Shown: positions 25,751 to 34,095 of the stretch, in pieces
Layout of the letters: each line of letters starts with the position of its first letter
Numbering within the stretch: the first letter of the stretch is position 1
NCBI GenBank assembly: GCA_016875395.1
Contig: VGRF01000031.1
Span: 1 to 51,254 of the forward strand
Source: Deltaproteobacteria bacterium
GTDB taxonomy: Bacteria > Myxococcota_A > UBA9160 > UBA6930
Reading direction: 5' to 3'
Length of the DNA stretch: 51,254 bases
Made by a program: the position numbers and the translations under genes
Notes under the pieces: generated by a model
The model's input: only the letters and a program-made list of their open reading frames with translations
The model's database searches: none
Told to the model about the DNA's origin: nothing

Positions 25751-25767
25751 CGGGGACGTACGTGCAT
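25751..25767 (+). repeat. REP-like half-site (GGGGACGTACGTGCA)
   Basis: CGGGGACGTACGTGCAT shares its GGGACGTACGTGCA core with the arms of the palindrome at 20783-20862. Only one arm is present here. It lies 44 bases from the end of the NAT gene. Confidence 0.6.
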
Positions 25768-25811
25768 CTCTCCGCGGCGATGTGAGCGCGCGGCGCCCGC
25801 TGCTGTCCGCG

Positions 25812-26657
25812 TCATGCGCGCTCGCTCGCCGCGTCGGCGTTTCGCGCCCGCTCCGCGACGCGCGCTTCGATGCGTTGCCAGAGCGCGTCGAGCTCGTCGC
25901 CGAGATCGTGGCCGAGGATGCGCGCGAGCTCGCGGCGGTAGTCGGCGGCGGTCGTGAGCTCGCGCTTCGTCATCACGCCATCGCGGAGGTCGAAGTGCGT
26001 GGCGTCGCGCAGTGCGCGGAAGCCGTCCGTGGTGCGGCGGCTCGCGAAGCAGAGCTGCACGAAGAACGAGGCGGCGTCCGTTTGGAGCGCGCGGCAGGTC
26101 GGCTCGTACCACGCGAGGTCGCGCGGCTCCTCCGTGAAGTCGAAGCTGCGCGCGAGACCGTGGGCGTGGTTGTGGAAGCGCCACCACGCGCCATCCAGGC
26201 GTTCGAGGCGAAACTCGAGCGGGCCCTCGCGCCACGTGCGCGCTTCGAGGGGGAACGGCTCGAGCGGGCCGTCCATGAGGCCCACGTCGACGACATAGCG
26301 CCGCTCGAGGTCGACGAGGCCGACCATGTGGTTGCCGACCGCCGCGTCCCCGATCAGCTCGCGAGCGACGGCGCCGCCGACGCGCGTCGTCGCGAAGCCG
26401 AGCTCGCGGAACATGCGCGTCATCAGGCCGTTCATCTCGTAACACCAGCCGCCCCGGCGCCGGCGCACGAGCTTGTCGAAGAACGCGTCCTCGCCGATCA
26501 CGTTGCTGCGGCCCAGCTGGATCTCGAGCGTCTCGTACGGGATCGCGAGGATGTGCGCGCGGTGAATCGCGCCGAGCGTCGCGAGGTCGCGCGCGGCGGC
26601 GCCGCCGTAGCCGATGCGCGCGAAGTAGGCGTCGAGCAGCGCGGCGTTCAGAGGCAC
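25812..26657 (-). CDS. Arylamine N-acetyltransferase
   Basis: This 281-residue protein acetylates arylamines or hydrazines from acetyl-CoA. The Cys-His-Asp triad is visible at C72 (GGWCYEMNG), H110 (GNHMVGLVDL) and D124 (YVVDVGLMDG), with spacing as in bacterial NATs. GTG 26657 (VPLNAALLDAYFARIGYGG) is chosen: it overlaps the upstream serine-hydrolase stop by 10 bases and begins at the normal NAT N-terminus. In some bacteria NAT lies in steroid-catabolic operons; here it only partners a beta-lactamase-like gene. Confidence 0.88.
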   Translation of the reverse strand: MPLNAALLDAYFARIGYGGAAARDLATLGAIHRAHILAIPYETLEIQLGRSNVIGEDAFFDKLVRRRRGGWCYEMNGLMTRMFRELGFATTRVGGAVARELIGDAAVGNHMVGLVDLERRYVVDVGLMDGPLEPFPLEARTWREGPLEFRLERLDGAWWRFHNHAHGLARSFDFTEEPRDLAWYEPTCRALQTDAASFFVQLCFASRRTTDGFRALRDATHFDLRDGVMTKRELTTAADYRRELARILGHDLGDELDALWQRIEARVAERARNADAASERA

Positions 26658-27775
26658 GCGTAGGTCGCGTCGAGCAGCGTGAGGGAGCGCGGGTCGCCCA
26701 TCAGGTTCGGGAACATCTGGTTCATCGCGTAGCCGATGCCGAGCTTCGCGTCGGGGTCCGCGGCGCCGAACGCGCCGCCCCATCCCGCGTGCGCAAACGT
26801 CGAGTCATTGGGTCCGTAGATGCCGAGGCCGTTCAGCATCCAGCCCGCGGCCCACGGCGTCGGCACTTGCAGCACGAGGTCGGTGCCCTGGACGCGCTCG
26901 CGCCGCGCTTCGGCGAGTGTCGCCGCCGACAGGTAGCGGCGGCCGTCCTGCTCGCCGCCGCGCGCGAGCATTCCGTAGATGCGGGCGAGCGCCTTCGCGT
27001 TCGTATGCCCATTCGCGGCCGGCAGCTCGCACGCGCGCCACCAGCGCTCGTTCGGCAGCGCGGGATCGAGCGGCGGATTGCCGAGCGCCGCCTTCGCCGC
27101 GGGGTGCTCGGGCAGCGGCATGTTGGCTCCGCCCTCCGGCGGCACGATCTCGGCGGCGCGCGCGTTCTCGGACTCCGGCAGCCCGATCCACGCATCCGCG
27201 CCGAGCGGCTCGGCGATCTCGCGACGGAAGAATTCGCCGAGTGTCAGGCCGATCGTGCGCCGAACGAGCTCGCCGGTGAGGAAGCCGTGCGTGATCGCGT
27301 GATAGCCGCTTTGGCCTGGCGAGAAGAACGGCGCCTGCGCGGCGAGCAGGCGCGCGATCTTGTCGTGATCGGCGTAGTCGCGAGCGACGATCGGCTCGCG
27401 CAGCCCCGACAGGCCACCCTGATGACTCAGCAGCTGCGCCACGGTGAGCGCGCCTTTGCCGCTCGCCCCGAACTCCGGCCACACGCTCGCGACGGTCTGC
27501 TCGTACGAGAGCTTGCCGCGCTCGACCAGCAGCGCGACGCAAAGCGAGGCGAGGCCCTTCGTCGTGGACCACACGTTCACGAGCGTGTCCGCGCTCCACG
27601 GCTTCGTGCGCGCGCGATCTCGGAAGCCGCCGTACAGGTCGACGACCAGCGCGCCGTCGCGCACCACCGCGTACGAGGCGCCGACCTCGCGGCCTTGCTC
27701 GAAGTTCGCGGTGAAGGCGTCGCGCACGCGCTCGAAGCCGGGGGCAGTGAATCCGTTGACTCGCGAGGTCGTCAT
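26648..27775 (-). CDS. Serine hydrolase, beta-lactamase/EstB family
   Basis: This 375-residue class-C beta-lactamase-like esterase has the catalytic S-x-x-K in VWSTTKGLAS near residue 70, a tyrosine in SGYHAITHGF where the family has YxN, and a C-terminal HAGWGG in place of the KTG box. There is no signal peptide, so it is probably cytoplasmic. EstB-type members hydrolyse esters rather than beta-lactams. AGGAGAC precedes ATG 27775. The stop overlaps the NAT start. Confidence 0.87.
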   Translation of the reverse strand: MTTSRVNGFTAPGFERVRDAFTANFEQGREVGASYAVVRDGALVVDLYGGFRDRARTKPWSADTLVNVWSTTKGLASLCVALLVERGKLSYEQTVASVWPEFGASGKGALTVAQLLSHQGGLSGLREPIVARDYADHDKIARLLAAQAPFFSPGQSGYHAITHGFLTGELVRRTIGLTLGEFFRREIAEPLGADAWIGLPESENARAAEIVPPEGGANMPLPEHPAAKAALGNPPLDPALPNERWWRACELPAANGHTNAKALARIYGMLARGGEQDGRRYLSAATLAEARRERVQGTDLVLQVPTPWAAGWMLNGLGIYGPNDSTFAHAGWGGAFGAADPDAKLGIGYAMNQMFPNLMGDPRSLTLLDATYACL

Positions 27776-27840
27776 CAGAAGTCTCCTTTAACAGCGCAGA
27801 TGTGAAGACTACGCTGCCGCAACTCCGCGAGGCGTCGCCC

Positions 27841-28755
27841 ATGAGAATTCGCTTGCGCTCGCTGTTCGCCGCGATCGTCGTCATCAGCGGCGGTGGCCTG
27901 CTCGCGGCTCCCCGCCAGGAGCCGGTGCCGATGACGGTGAGTGCCGCGGACATCGCCGCGCTCGAGCGCGCGCGGGACAAGCGCCCGAACAGCCACGAGC
28001 GCCGGGACGAGCTCGCGCTCGCCTACTACCGCTTCGCGCGCGCTGCCCTCGATCGCCGCGAGTTCCCCGCCTACGAGCGCAACCTCGAGCTCGCGATGAA
28101 CGAGTGGATCGAGAGCCTGCGAGTCGAGCCGCGCAATCCGAGCCCGCACATCTTCATGGGCATCGTGAGCGCCTATCAGGGCCGCATCGACGATGCGCTC
28201 GACAGCATGCACAACGCGCGCGCGCTGTCGCCGTCCGACGGCATCGCGTACACGAACATCGCGGAGACGCTGATCTACGCGGGCCGCGACGCGCGCGAAG
28301 TGGAGACCTGGCTCGCGCGCGGCGAACGCATGGGCGTGAACCCCGCGATCGTCGAGCTCAACTACTGCCTGCTGCGCTGGCGCGACGGCAACCTCGAATC
28401 CGCCGCGCGCAACTTCCATCGCGCCGCGAAGCTGGATCCAGAAGTCGTACGCGTGTGGAACGAGGCGCCCGTCGCGACGCCGATCAAGACCTTCGAGGAT
28501 CTGCGGCACTACTGCTGCGGCAGCCCCGCCTGTGGTCCTTACCTCGCTCGCGCGTGCCAGCTCTCGCAGGAGGAGGTCGCGAAGCGCGAGATTCCCGAAG
28601 AGACGGCGCTGCGCGAGCTGCGCATCGAAATGAAGCGGCGTCGCGAGCTCGAGCGCATCTATCGCGAGCGGCGTGAGCTCGATGTGCGCGTGAAGGACGC
28701 GGAGGAGGCGCCGAAGCCAGCTCCGGAAGCCGCAACTGGGCCAGCACCGAAGTAG
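27841..28755 (+). CDS. Exported TPR-like protein
   Basis: This 304-residue protein has a signal peptide (MRIRLRSLFAAIVVISGGG, cut near AAPRQ). Helical repeats follow that read as tetratricopeptide units: LALAYYRFARAALDRREF, IFMGIVSAYQGRIDDALD and WRDGNLESAARNFHRAAKLD. A Cys cluster YCCGSPACGPYLARAC lies near 220-240, and a highly charged helix (about 255-290) suggests a coiled coil before a Pro/Ala tail. ATG 27841 is preferred over GTG 27802 because it gives a clean signal peptide. The partner is unknown. Confidence 0.72.
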   Translation: MRIRLRSLFAAIVVISGGGLLAAPRQEPVPMTVSAADIAALERARDKRPNSHERRDELALAYYRFARAALDRREFPAYERNLELAMNEWIESLRVEPRNPSPHIFMGIVSAYQGRIDDALDSMHNARALSPSDGIAYTNIAETLIYAGRDAREVETWLARGERMGVNPAIVELNYCLLRWRDGNLESAARNFHRAAKLDPEVVRVWNEAPVATPIKTFEDLRHYCCGSPACGPYLARACQLSQEEVAKREIPEETALRELRIEMKRRRELERIYRERRELDVRVKDAEEAPKPAPEAATGPAPK

Positions 28756-28763
28756 TCGCGGCG

Positions 28764-29213
28764 CTACTCGCTCGCCTTTGGCGGCGGCGCCGCGCGCTTC
28801 AGGTGCGCGGGCACGTCGAGCTTCGCGCGCATCAGCGCGTGTAGCTGAGAGCGCAGGATCTCCGGTGTCCAGCCGTACATGCCTTCGTCGGCGCGCGCGC
28901 CGATCGGCTTCTTGCACATCGCCGCGCGGCGTCCCCACAACAACAGGTGCGGCGTCTGCTCTTCGCGCGCGACGCGCAGCTCGGCGCACATCGCGGGGCT
29001 CTCGTCGGCGTGCTCGCCGCAGATCACGATCACCGCGTCCGCGCCGCCGATGCGTTCGCGAAGCGTTACGTCGTCGGATTCCGTCGCGAGCTCGGAGCAG
29101 GCCGCGACCGTGAAGAGCGTGCCCGAGCGCGCTTCGGCGGCGAGGCGTTCGCGCAGGTCGCCGTCGTGCGCGCGGTCGTAGCTCACGAACACACGCGCGC
29201 GCTGCGAGCGCAT
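28764..29213 (-). CDS. TIR-like (DUF1863/MTH538, ThsB-type) domain protein
   Basis: This 149-residue single-domain protein begins RARVFVSYDRAHDGDLRERL, the first strand and loop of TIR-like folds. DAVIVICGEHADESPAMCAE is the strand and helix where the family has VIVICGxxT, then come LLLWGRR, CKKPIGARADEGMYGWT and a final helix. These match the MTH538 TIR-like family, to which ThsB of Thoeris antiphage systems is related. No ThsA-like NADase or SMC/ATPase is nearby, so a Thoeris call is not justified. The ATG overlaps the stop of the small upstream gene in TGATG. Confidence 0.75.
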   Translation of the reverse strand: MRSQRARVFVSYDRAHDGDLRERLAAEARSGTLFTVAACSELATESDDVTLRERIGGADAVIVICGEHADESPAMCAELRVAREEQTPHLLLWGRRAAMCKKPIGARADEGMYGWTPEILRSQLHALMRAKLDVPAHLKRAAPPPKASE

Positions 29214-29404
29214 CAGGCGCCGCGCTTCTGCGCGTCGGAGGGAGCTGGCGCGGCGCCATATGCCGCGAGGTCGTCCGCGCTCGCGACCTCGCTCGCGCGC
29301 TCGTCCTTCTTTTCGCGCTTCTGCTCGCGCTTCAGCGCGGCCTTCTCGGCCTTCTTCTGCTCGCGAGCGCGTTTCTGCATCGACATGCGTGCGGTGTTCG
29401 CCAA
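29213..29404 (-). CDS. Small Lys/Arg/Glu-rich protein
   Basis: This 63-residue peptide (SMQKRAREQKKAEKAALK, then REQKREKKDERASE) is almost entirely charged and alpha-helical. Similar short KR-rich proteins often sit beside RRM or cold-shock genes in proteobacteria, but the function is unknown. The start is TTG 29404 with CGGAGA seven bases upstream. The stop overlaps the ATG of the TIR-like gene (TGATG), so synthesis of the two is coupled. Confidence 0.7.
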   Translation of the reverse strand: MANTARMSMQKRAREQKKAEKAALKREQKREKKDERASEVASADDLAAYGAAPAPSDAQKRGA

Positions 29405-29432
29405 GGGGAATCTCCGAGAGCGAGAGAGCGCA

Positions 29433-29450
29433 GGCCCGTTCGCACGGGCC
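29433..29450 (-). promoter_or_regulatory. Hairpin between RRM gene and KR-rich gene
   Basis: On the minus strand GGCCCGT-GCGA-ACGGGCC is a perfect 7-bp stem with a four-base loop. It lies 20-37 bases after the RRM stop and before the KR-rich start. No T-run follows, so it may attenuate or process the transcript rather than end it. Confidence 0.5.
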
Positions 29451-29469
29451 CGCGCCTCTTTGTTGCGGG

Positions 29470-29784
29470 CTAGCGCCGGCCGCCGCGGAAGCCGCCGCCA
29501 CCGCCGCCGAAGCCGCGGTCACCGCCGCCGCCCGCGCGGCGGTCCTGGGCTTCGTTCACGCGCAGGGCGCGGCCGCCGAGCTGCGTGCCGTCGAGCGCCT
29601 TGATCGCGTCCGCCGCAGCGTTCGCGTCGGCCATCTCGACGAACGCGAAGCCGCGCGGTCGGCCGGTCTCGCGGTCGGTCACGACCGCCACCGAGTCGAC
29701 GCCGCCGTGGCGTGTGAACAGAGCGCGCAGCTCGTCCTCGGTGGAAGTGAAGGGGAGGTTGCCTACGTAGATCTTCTTGCCCAT
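29470..29784 (-). CDS. RRM-type glycine-rich RNA-binding protein
   Basis: This 104-residue protein is a single RNA-recognition motif. RNP2 is IYVGNLPF (residues 4-11) and RNP1 is RGFAFVEM (about 44-51). A tail rich in Gly and Arg (GGGGDRGFGGGGGGFRGGRR) follows. Bacterial proteins of this kind are often cold-induced and bind single-stranded RNA. AAAGGAG precedes ATG 29784. It is the first gene of the trio with the KR-rich peptide and the TIR-like protein. Confidence 0.88.
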   Translation of the reverse strand: MGKKIYVGNLPFTSTEDELRALFTRHGGVDSVAVVTDRETGRPRGFAFVEMADANAAADAIKALDGTQLGGRALRVNEAQDRRAGGGGDRGFGGGGGGFRGGRR

Positions 29785-30106
29785 TCGGGCTCCTTTGCGC
29801 GCGAGCTTGAAGCTGCGCGCAATTCGCTCCGGCCCGCGCCCAGACAGTCCGCGCGCGAGGGTTCCGTCGCTGTGTGGTCCGCGGCGACGGCCTTGGCAGT
29901 CACTCGTCGGGCGAGAGCGAATTCGACGGAAAACAGGTCGGGCTGTTGCCAAGGCCAGCGGGCCGGCGGACGCCTCTCGCGCGGCGCACCTTAGGCGTTG
30001 CTTCTCCAAAGCGCCCCTCGGCGCTGGCACGCTCGATGCTGCGACCCTGACGCAGGCGGCCAAAGGGGGCGTAAGTCCCCGCGAGCGGCCGCATTGCGAG
30101 GCGACC
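29785..30106. other. Divergent regulatory region with a 10-bp inverted repeat
   Basis: This 322-base gap separates the RRM gene (minus) from the WS/DGAT gene (plus). GGCCTTGGCA (29889-29898) and TGCCAAGGCC (29947-29956) are perfect reverse complements 48 bases apart, suitable as paired operator sites or a long-range stem. A small stem GGGG...CCCC (about 30066-30080) precedes the acyltransferase start. The RRM leader is long, as is common for cold-shock genes. I see no riboswitch I can name. Confidence 0.45.
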
Positions 30107-31494
30107 ATGAGGCGATTGCGTGCGCTCGATGCGGCGTTTCTCTACGCGGAAACAGCGGAGGCGCCGATGCACGCCGCCGCGCTTCAGATCTTCGAGCCCG
30201 CCGCGGCCGGCGGCGACTTCTTCAACGGCTTCCGCACGCACCTGCGGGAGCGGCTGGCGCTGCTCCCGCATCTGCACGAGCACCTGCACGAGACCCCGCT
30301 CGGGCTCGATCATCCGGTGTGGGTGGCGGACTCCCACGTCGAGCTCGCGCGCCACATTCGACTCGATCGCCTGCCGCCTCCGGGCTCGCTCACGCAGCTG
30401 ACGCGCCTGTGCGAGGCGCTGTATCCGCCGCTGCTCGATCGCTCGCGCCCGCTGTGGGACTACACGGTGATCGAGGGCCTCGAGCGCGGGCGCGTCGCCG
30501 TGTTCGGCAAGGCGCACCACGCCTGCCTCGACGGCATGGCGGCGCAGGCGGTGTTCGAGACGCTGTTCAGCCGCACGCCGGAGACCCCGCCACCGCCGCG
30601 CGCGCACGAGCTGCACGAGCGCGAGCCGGGGCCGGTGCAGTTGTACGGGACGCCTTCGCGCACCTGCGCGAGCAGCCGAGCCGCTCACTGCGCGCGCTAC
30701 CCGACCTCGCGCGCGCGGCGTGGAAGCTGAGCGCGCGCGCGTGGGAGCGCCGCGGCGGGCCGGCGACGCCGCACACGCGCTTCAACGTCGCGGTCTCAGA
30801 CCAGCGCCGCTTCGAGGTCGCGTCGCTCTCGCTCGCGCGCGTGCGTGCGCTCGCGCGGGCGGAGCGCGTCAGCGTGAACGACGTGGTGATGGCGGTCTGC
30901 GGCGGCGCGCTGCGCGCCTACTTGCAGGAGAAGCGCGAGCTGCCCGAGGAGCCGCTGATCGCGTTTGCGCCGGTCTCGATGCGCGCGAAGGGCGACTCGA
31001 GCGCGAACAATCAGGTGTTCGGGATGCTCACGTCGCTCGCGACCGACGTCGCCGATCCGATCGAGCGGGTCCACGCCGTGCACGCCTCGGCGAAGGACGC
31101 CAAGGCGCTCGTGGAGGATCTGCGCGCAGTCGCGCCCGAGGACATCGCGCTGCCCGGCGCGGCGGCGCTGATTCCGGCGCTCGTGCAGCTCGCCTTCGCG
31201 CTGCACGTCACCGAGCGCGCGCCGTTCTGCAACGTCGTGATCTCGAACGTGCCCGGCATCCCGCACCCGGCCTACATGCGCGGCGCGCGCATGGTCGCCG
31301 AGTACCCGATGTCGATCGTGACCAATGGCGCCGCGCTGAACATCACCGTGATGGGCGTCGAGGACGCGCTCGACTTCGGGCTCGTCGCCTGCGCGCGCGC
31401 GGTGCCCGACCTCGACACGCTGCGCGACGCGCTGGTGGAGTCGTTCCGCGAGCTCGAGAAGACGGCGGCGCCGCTGGAGGCGAAGCGCGCGTGA
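30107..31494 (+). pseudogene. Wax ester synthase/diacylglycerol acyltransferase with a one-base frameshift
   Basis: ATG 30107 (MRRLRALDAAFLYAETAEAP) starts a WS/DGAT enzyme, which joins acyl-CoA to a fatty alcohol or diacylglycerol. The catalytic HHxxxDG is H137-H138-A-C-L-D142-G143. The frame fails at 30641-30646, where the sequence reads CAGTTGTACGGGAC. Inserting one T (CAGTTGTTACGGGAC, Gln-Leu-Leu-Arg-Asp) restores a continuous protein of about 462 residues. The distal part carries SVNDVVMAVCGGALRAYL, NNQVFGMLTSLATD, NVVISNVPGIPHPAYMRG and NITVMGVEDALDFGLVA, all typical of WS/DGAT. Unless the base is an assembly error, only an N-terminal half is made. The next gene starts 36 bases downstream. 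Confidence 0.85.
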
Positions 31495-31530
31495 GCGCGC
31501 GGCCCGCGCGCGCCGCACTACCGTGCGCCC

Positions 31531-32151
31531 ATGCACGAATCGCTGCTCATCGCCTGCACTCGTGGCCCCGCTGCGAGCGCGCTCGCGAGCACGCTAGGCG
31601 CCGGACTTCTCGCGCTGCCCGATGAGGTGGACGCGCTCGAAGCCTGGCGCGAGCGCGAAGCCGGTGGCGCGAAGTGCGCGCGCATCGCGGTCGGGCTCAT
31701 GCACGGGCGCGAGATCTCCGCACGCGCGTTGTTAGGGGTCGACCCCGCGAGCTGGCTCGCGCGCGCGGAGGACCCGATCGCGCGCTGGGTGTTCGCGCTC
31801 GGCGTCGCCGCGGCGCGCTGCTGGGACGACGGCGCGATCGTCGCGGTGATCGACCGCCCGGCGCCGCTCGATTGCGCCGGCTTCGCACCCGAGAGCGCGG
31901 CTGCCGACGCCGCGTGCGCGCTGGTGCGCTCCCTTGCGCGCTCCGAGGGCGCTCGCGGTGTGCGCGTGAACGCTGTGGTGACGAGCGCGCGGCTCGCGCC
32001 CGCAACGCCCGTCGCGCCTGCGCCGCCCCTCGCGAGCTTCCCCGGCAGGCTCGAGCGCGAGGTCGTGGGCGCGGTGCGCATGCTGCTCGCGGACGACGCG
32101 AGCGGAGTCACGGGCCAAGTCATCGCCGCGGATTGCGGGAGAACTTGGTGA
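31531..32151 (+). CDS. Degenerate SDR-like protein, probable partner subunit
   Basis: This 206-residue protein keeps an SDR C-terminal half: GARGVRVNAVVTSARLAP, and EVVGAVRMLLADDASGVTGQ with VIAADCG. It lacks the N-terminal TGxxxGxG dinucleotide motif and the catalytic YxxxK, so it should not bind NAD(P) or act alone. The stop overlaps the GTG of the following intact SDR (GTGA). A pseudo-subunit pairing with that enzyme is an attractive inference, as in heteromeric SDRs. It heads the 31531-40476 operon. Confidence 0.7.
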   Translation: MHESLLIACTRGPAASALASTLGAGLLALPDEVDALEAWREREAGGAKCARIAVGLMHGREISARALLGVDPASWLARAEDPIARWVFALGVAAARCWDDGAIVAVIDRPAPLDCAGFAPESAAADAACALVRSLARSEGARGVRVNAVVTSARLAPATPVAPAPPLASFPGRLEREVVGAVRMLLADDASGVTGQVIAADCGRTW

Positions 32152-32903
32152 GCGCGCGAGTCGTCGCGGTGACGGGCGCGAGCGGCGGCGTCGGCCGCGG
32201 CATCGCGCTCGCGTGCGGTGCTGCAGGCTGGCACGTGTGGATCGCGGCTCGGCGCGCCGCCGAGGGCGAAGCGGTCGCGCGCGGGGTCGACGCCGCGGGC
32301 GGAGCCGGGCGCTTCGTCGCGTGCGACGTCGCGGACGAAGTCTCGGTGGAGCGCGCGATCGCGGAAGTCGTCGCGCGCGACGGACGCCTCGACGCGATCG
32401 CTCACAACGCGACGAGCGCGCTCTCGCCGAAGCCGACCACGCTGCGCGACGTCTCGCTCGCCGACGTGCGCGATCACCTCGCCGTCTCGCTGCGCGGCGC
32501 GTACTGGCTCGCGCGCGCGGCGCATCCGCATCTGCGTACGGCCCGCGGCGCCTACTTGTTGTTGACCTCGGAGGCGGGCTTCGAGGGCAAGGCGCGGCTC
32601 CCGATCTACGCCGCCGCGAAGGCTGCACAGCGCGGCTTCGCACGCGCGCTCGCGCGCGAGTGGGGCGCCGACGGAATTCGCGTGAACTGCCTCGCGCCGC
32701 TCGCGAACAGCCCCGCGATGGAGCGCGCCTTCGCGCTCGATCCCGCGATGCAGGCGCGCGTTCTGGGCCGAAACCCGCTCGGCGCCCTCGGCGACGAGAT
32801 CGCCGACGTCGGCGCCGCCGCGCGCTTCCTCCTCTCGGACGACGCTCGCTACGTCACCGGCCACACGCTGATGGCGGACGGCGGGAGCTGCCCCGTCACA
32901 TGA
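32148..32903 (+). CDS. SDR family oxidoreductase
   Basis: This 251-residue classical SDR has VTGASGGVGRG at 8-18, AHNATS where the family has NNAG, LLTSEAG with the serine, and YAAAKAAQRG with catalytic Tyr and Lys. The end reads RYVTGHTLMADGGS. WIAARRAAE after strand 2 favours NADP. The middle resembles FabG-type or enoyl-reductase-like proteins. Both ends are fixed by 4-base overlaps: GTGA with the degenerate SDR and ATGA with the P450. Confidence 0.85.
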   Translation: MSARVVAVTGASGGVGRGIALACGAAGWHVWIAARRAAEGEAVARGVDAAGGAGRFVACDVADEVSVERAIAEVVARDGRLDAIAHNATSALSPKPTTLRDVSLADVRDHLAVSLRGAYWLARAAHPHLRTARGAYLLLTSEAGFEGKARLPIYAAAKAAQRGFARALAREWGADGIRVNCLAPLANSPAMERAFALDPAMQARVLGRNPLGALGDEIADVGAAARFLLSDDARYVTGHTLMADGGSCPVT

Positions 32904-34087
32904 CCGCCATCGACTTCGACCCGTTCGACCCTCGTTGGTTCGAGGATCCTTATCCCGCTTATCAGGCGCTGCGCAGAGAGGCGCCCGCGTACAAGCGCGC
33001 GAACGCGCAGCCGCGCGTGTGGCCGCACTACTGGATGCTCACGCGCGCGGCGGACGTGAACGCGGCGCTCGAGGATTGGCGCACGTTCTCGTCGGCGCGC
33101 GGCACACTCGTCGACACCGACATCACGCTGATCCCTCCGAACATCTTCAACATGGATCCGCCGCGGCACGACGAGCTGCGCGCGCTGCTCGCGCGCGTGC
33201 TCGCGCCGGCGCGCGTCGCGTCGCTCGAGGCGGGCGTGCGCGAGTACGCGCGCACGCTTGCGCGTGAGCTGCGCGAGAAGCGGCGCTTCGACGTGGCGAC
33301 CGAGTTCGCGCAGCTGATCCCGACGATCACGATGTGCGAGCTGATGGATCTGCCGCGCAGCGAGCGCGAGCGCTTTCTCGCGTGGAACCTCGCGACGCTC
33401 GCGGGCGCGGATTTCACGAGCGCCGCGGCGCTCGCGGCCTACGCCGAGATGGCCGACTACTGGCGCGCGCTCGTTGCGGAGCGCCGGAAGCGGCCGGGCG
33501 CGGACTTGATCTCGCAGATCCTCCACACCGAGGTGCGCGGCGCGGCGCTCACGGACGCAGAGATCGGGGGGTTCTGTTCGCTGCTTCACGACGCGGCGCA
33601 GAACACGACGATGAACATGATCGCGAACGCGGTGATCGCGCTGGCGCGAAATCCCGCGCAGCTCAGCAAGCTCGCAGCGAATCCCGCTCTCTGGACGAGC
33701 GCGGTCGACGAGTTGTTGCGCTTCATCTCGCCGGTGCAGGGCCTCGCGCGGACTGCGACGCGCGACATCGAGATCGCGGGCGTGACGATTCCAGAGGGCG
33801 ATCAGGTGCTGCTGCTCTATGGCTCGGCGAATCACGACGAGGCGGTCTTCGAGAACCCCGACACGCTCGACTTCGATCGCCCGAGTCGCTTCCACTGGGC
33901 GTTCGGTCACGGCATTCACACCTGCCTCGGCGCCTCCGCGGCGCGGCTCGAAGTGCGCGTGGCACTGCAGGAACTGCTGAGCGCGCTCGGGGAGTTCGCC
34001 GTCGAGGAGCGCGGCATCGTGCGCAATCAGCTCGTGCCGACGCGCGGCGTGGCGCATGCGCCCGTCGTCGTGGGCGTGAGTCGTTAG
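32900..34087 (+). CDS. Cytochrome P450
   Basis: This 395-residue soluble class I P450 has the haem loop FGHGIHTCLG with thiolate C342, ExxR in DELLRF, and the C-helix region NMDPPRHDELR. The I-helix reads DAAQNTT (231-237), so the acidic residue normally before the catalytic Thr is Asn, which could alter proton delivery. Electrons would come from a ferredoxin and reductase encoded elsewhere. The start overlaps the SDR stop by ATGA. It has the general look of CYPs acting on steroids, terpenoids or fatty acids; the family number is not determinable here. Confidence 0.88.
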   Translation: MTAIDFDPFDPRWFEDPYPAYQALRREAPAYKRANAQPRVWPHYWMLTRAADVNAALEDWRTFSSARGTLVDTDITLIPPNIFNMDPPRHDELRALLARVLAPARVASLEAGVREYARTLARELREKRRFDVATEFAQLIPTITMCELMDLPRSERERFLAWNLATLAGADFTSAAALAAYAEMADYWRALVAERRKRPGADLISQILHTEVRGAALTDAEIGGFCSLLHDAAQNTTMNMIANAVIALARNPAQLSKLAANPALWTSAVDELLRFISPVQGLARTATRDIEIAGVTIPEGDQVLLLYGSANHDEAVFENPDTLDFDRPSRFHWAFGHGIHTCLGASAARLEVRVALQELLSALGEFAVEERGIVRNQLVPTRGVAHAPVVVGVSR

Positions 34088-34095
34088 GGGGCGGC

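Noticed and set aside
28764-29213. Thoeris antiphage system
   Set aside because: Only a ThsB-like domain is present; no ThsA-type NADase or STALD/SLOG protein lies nearby.
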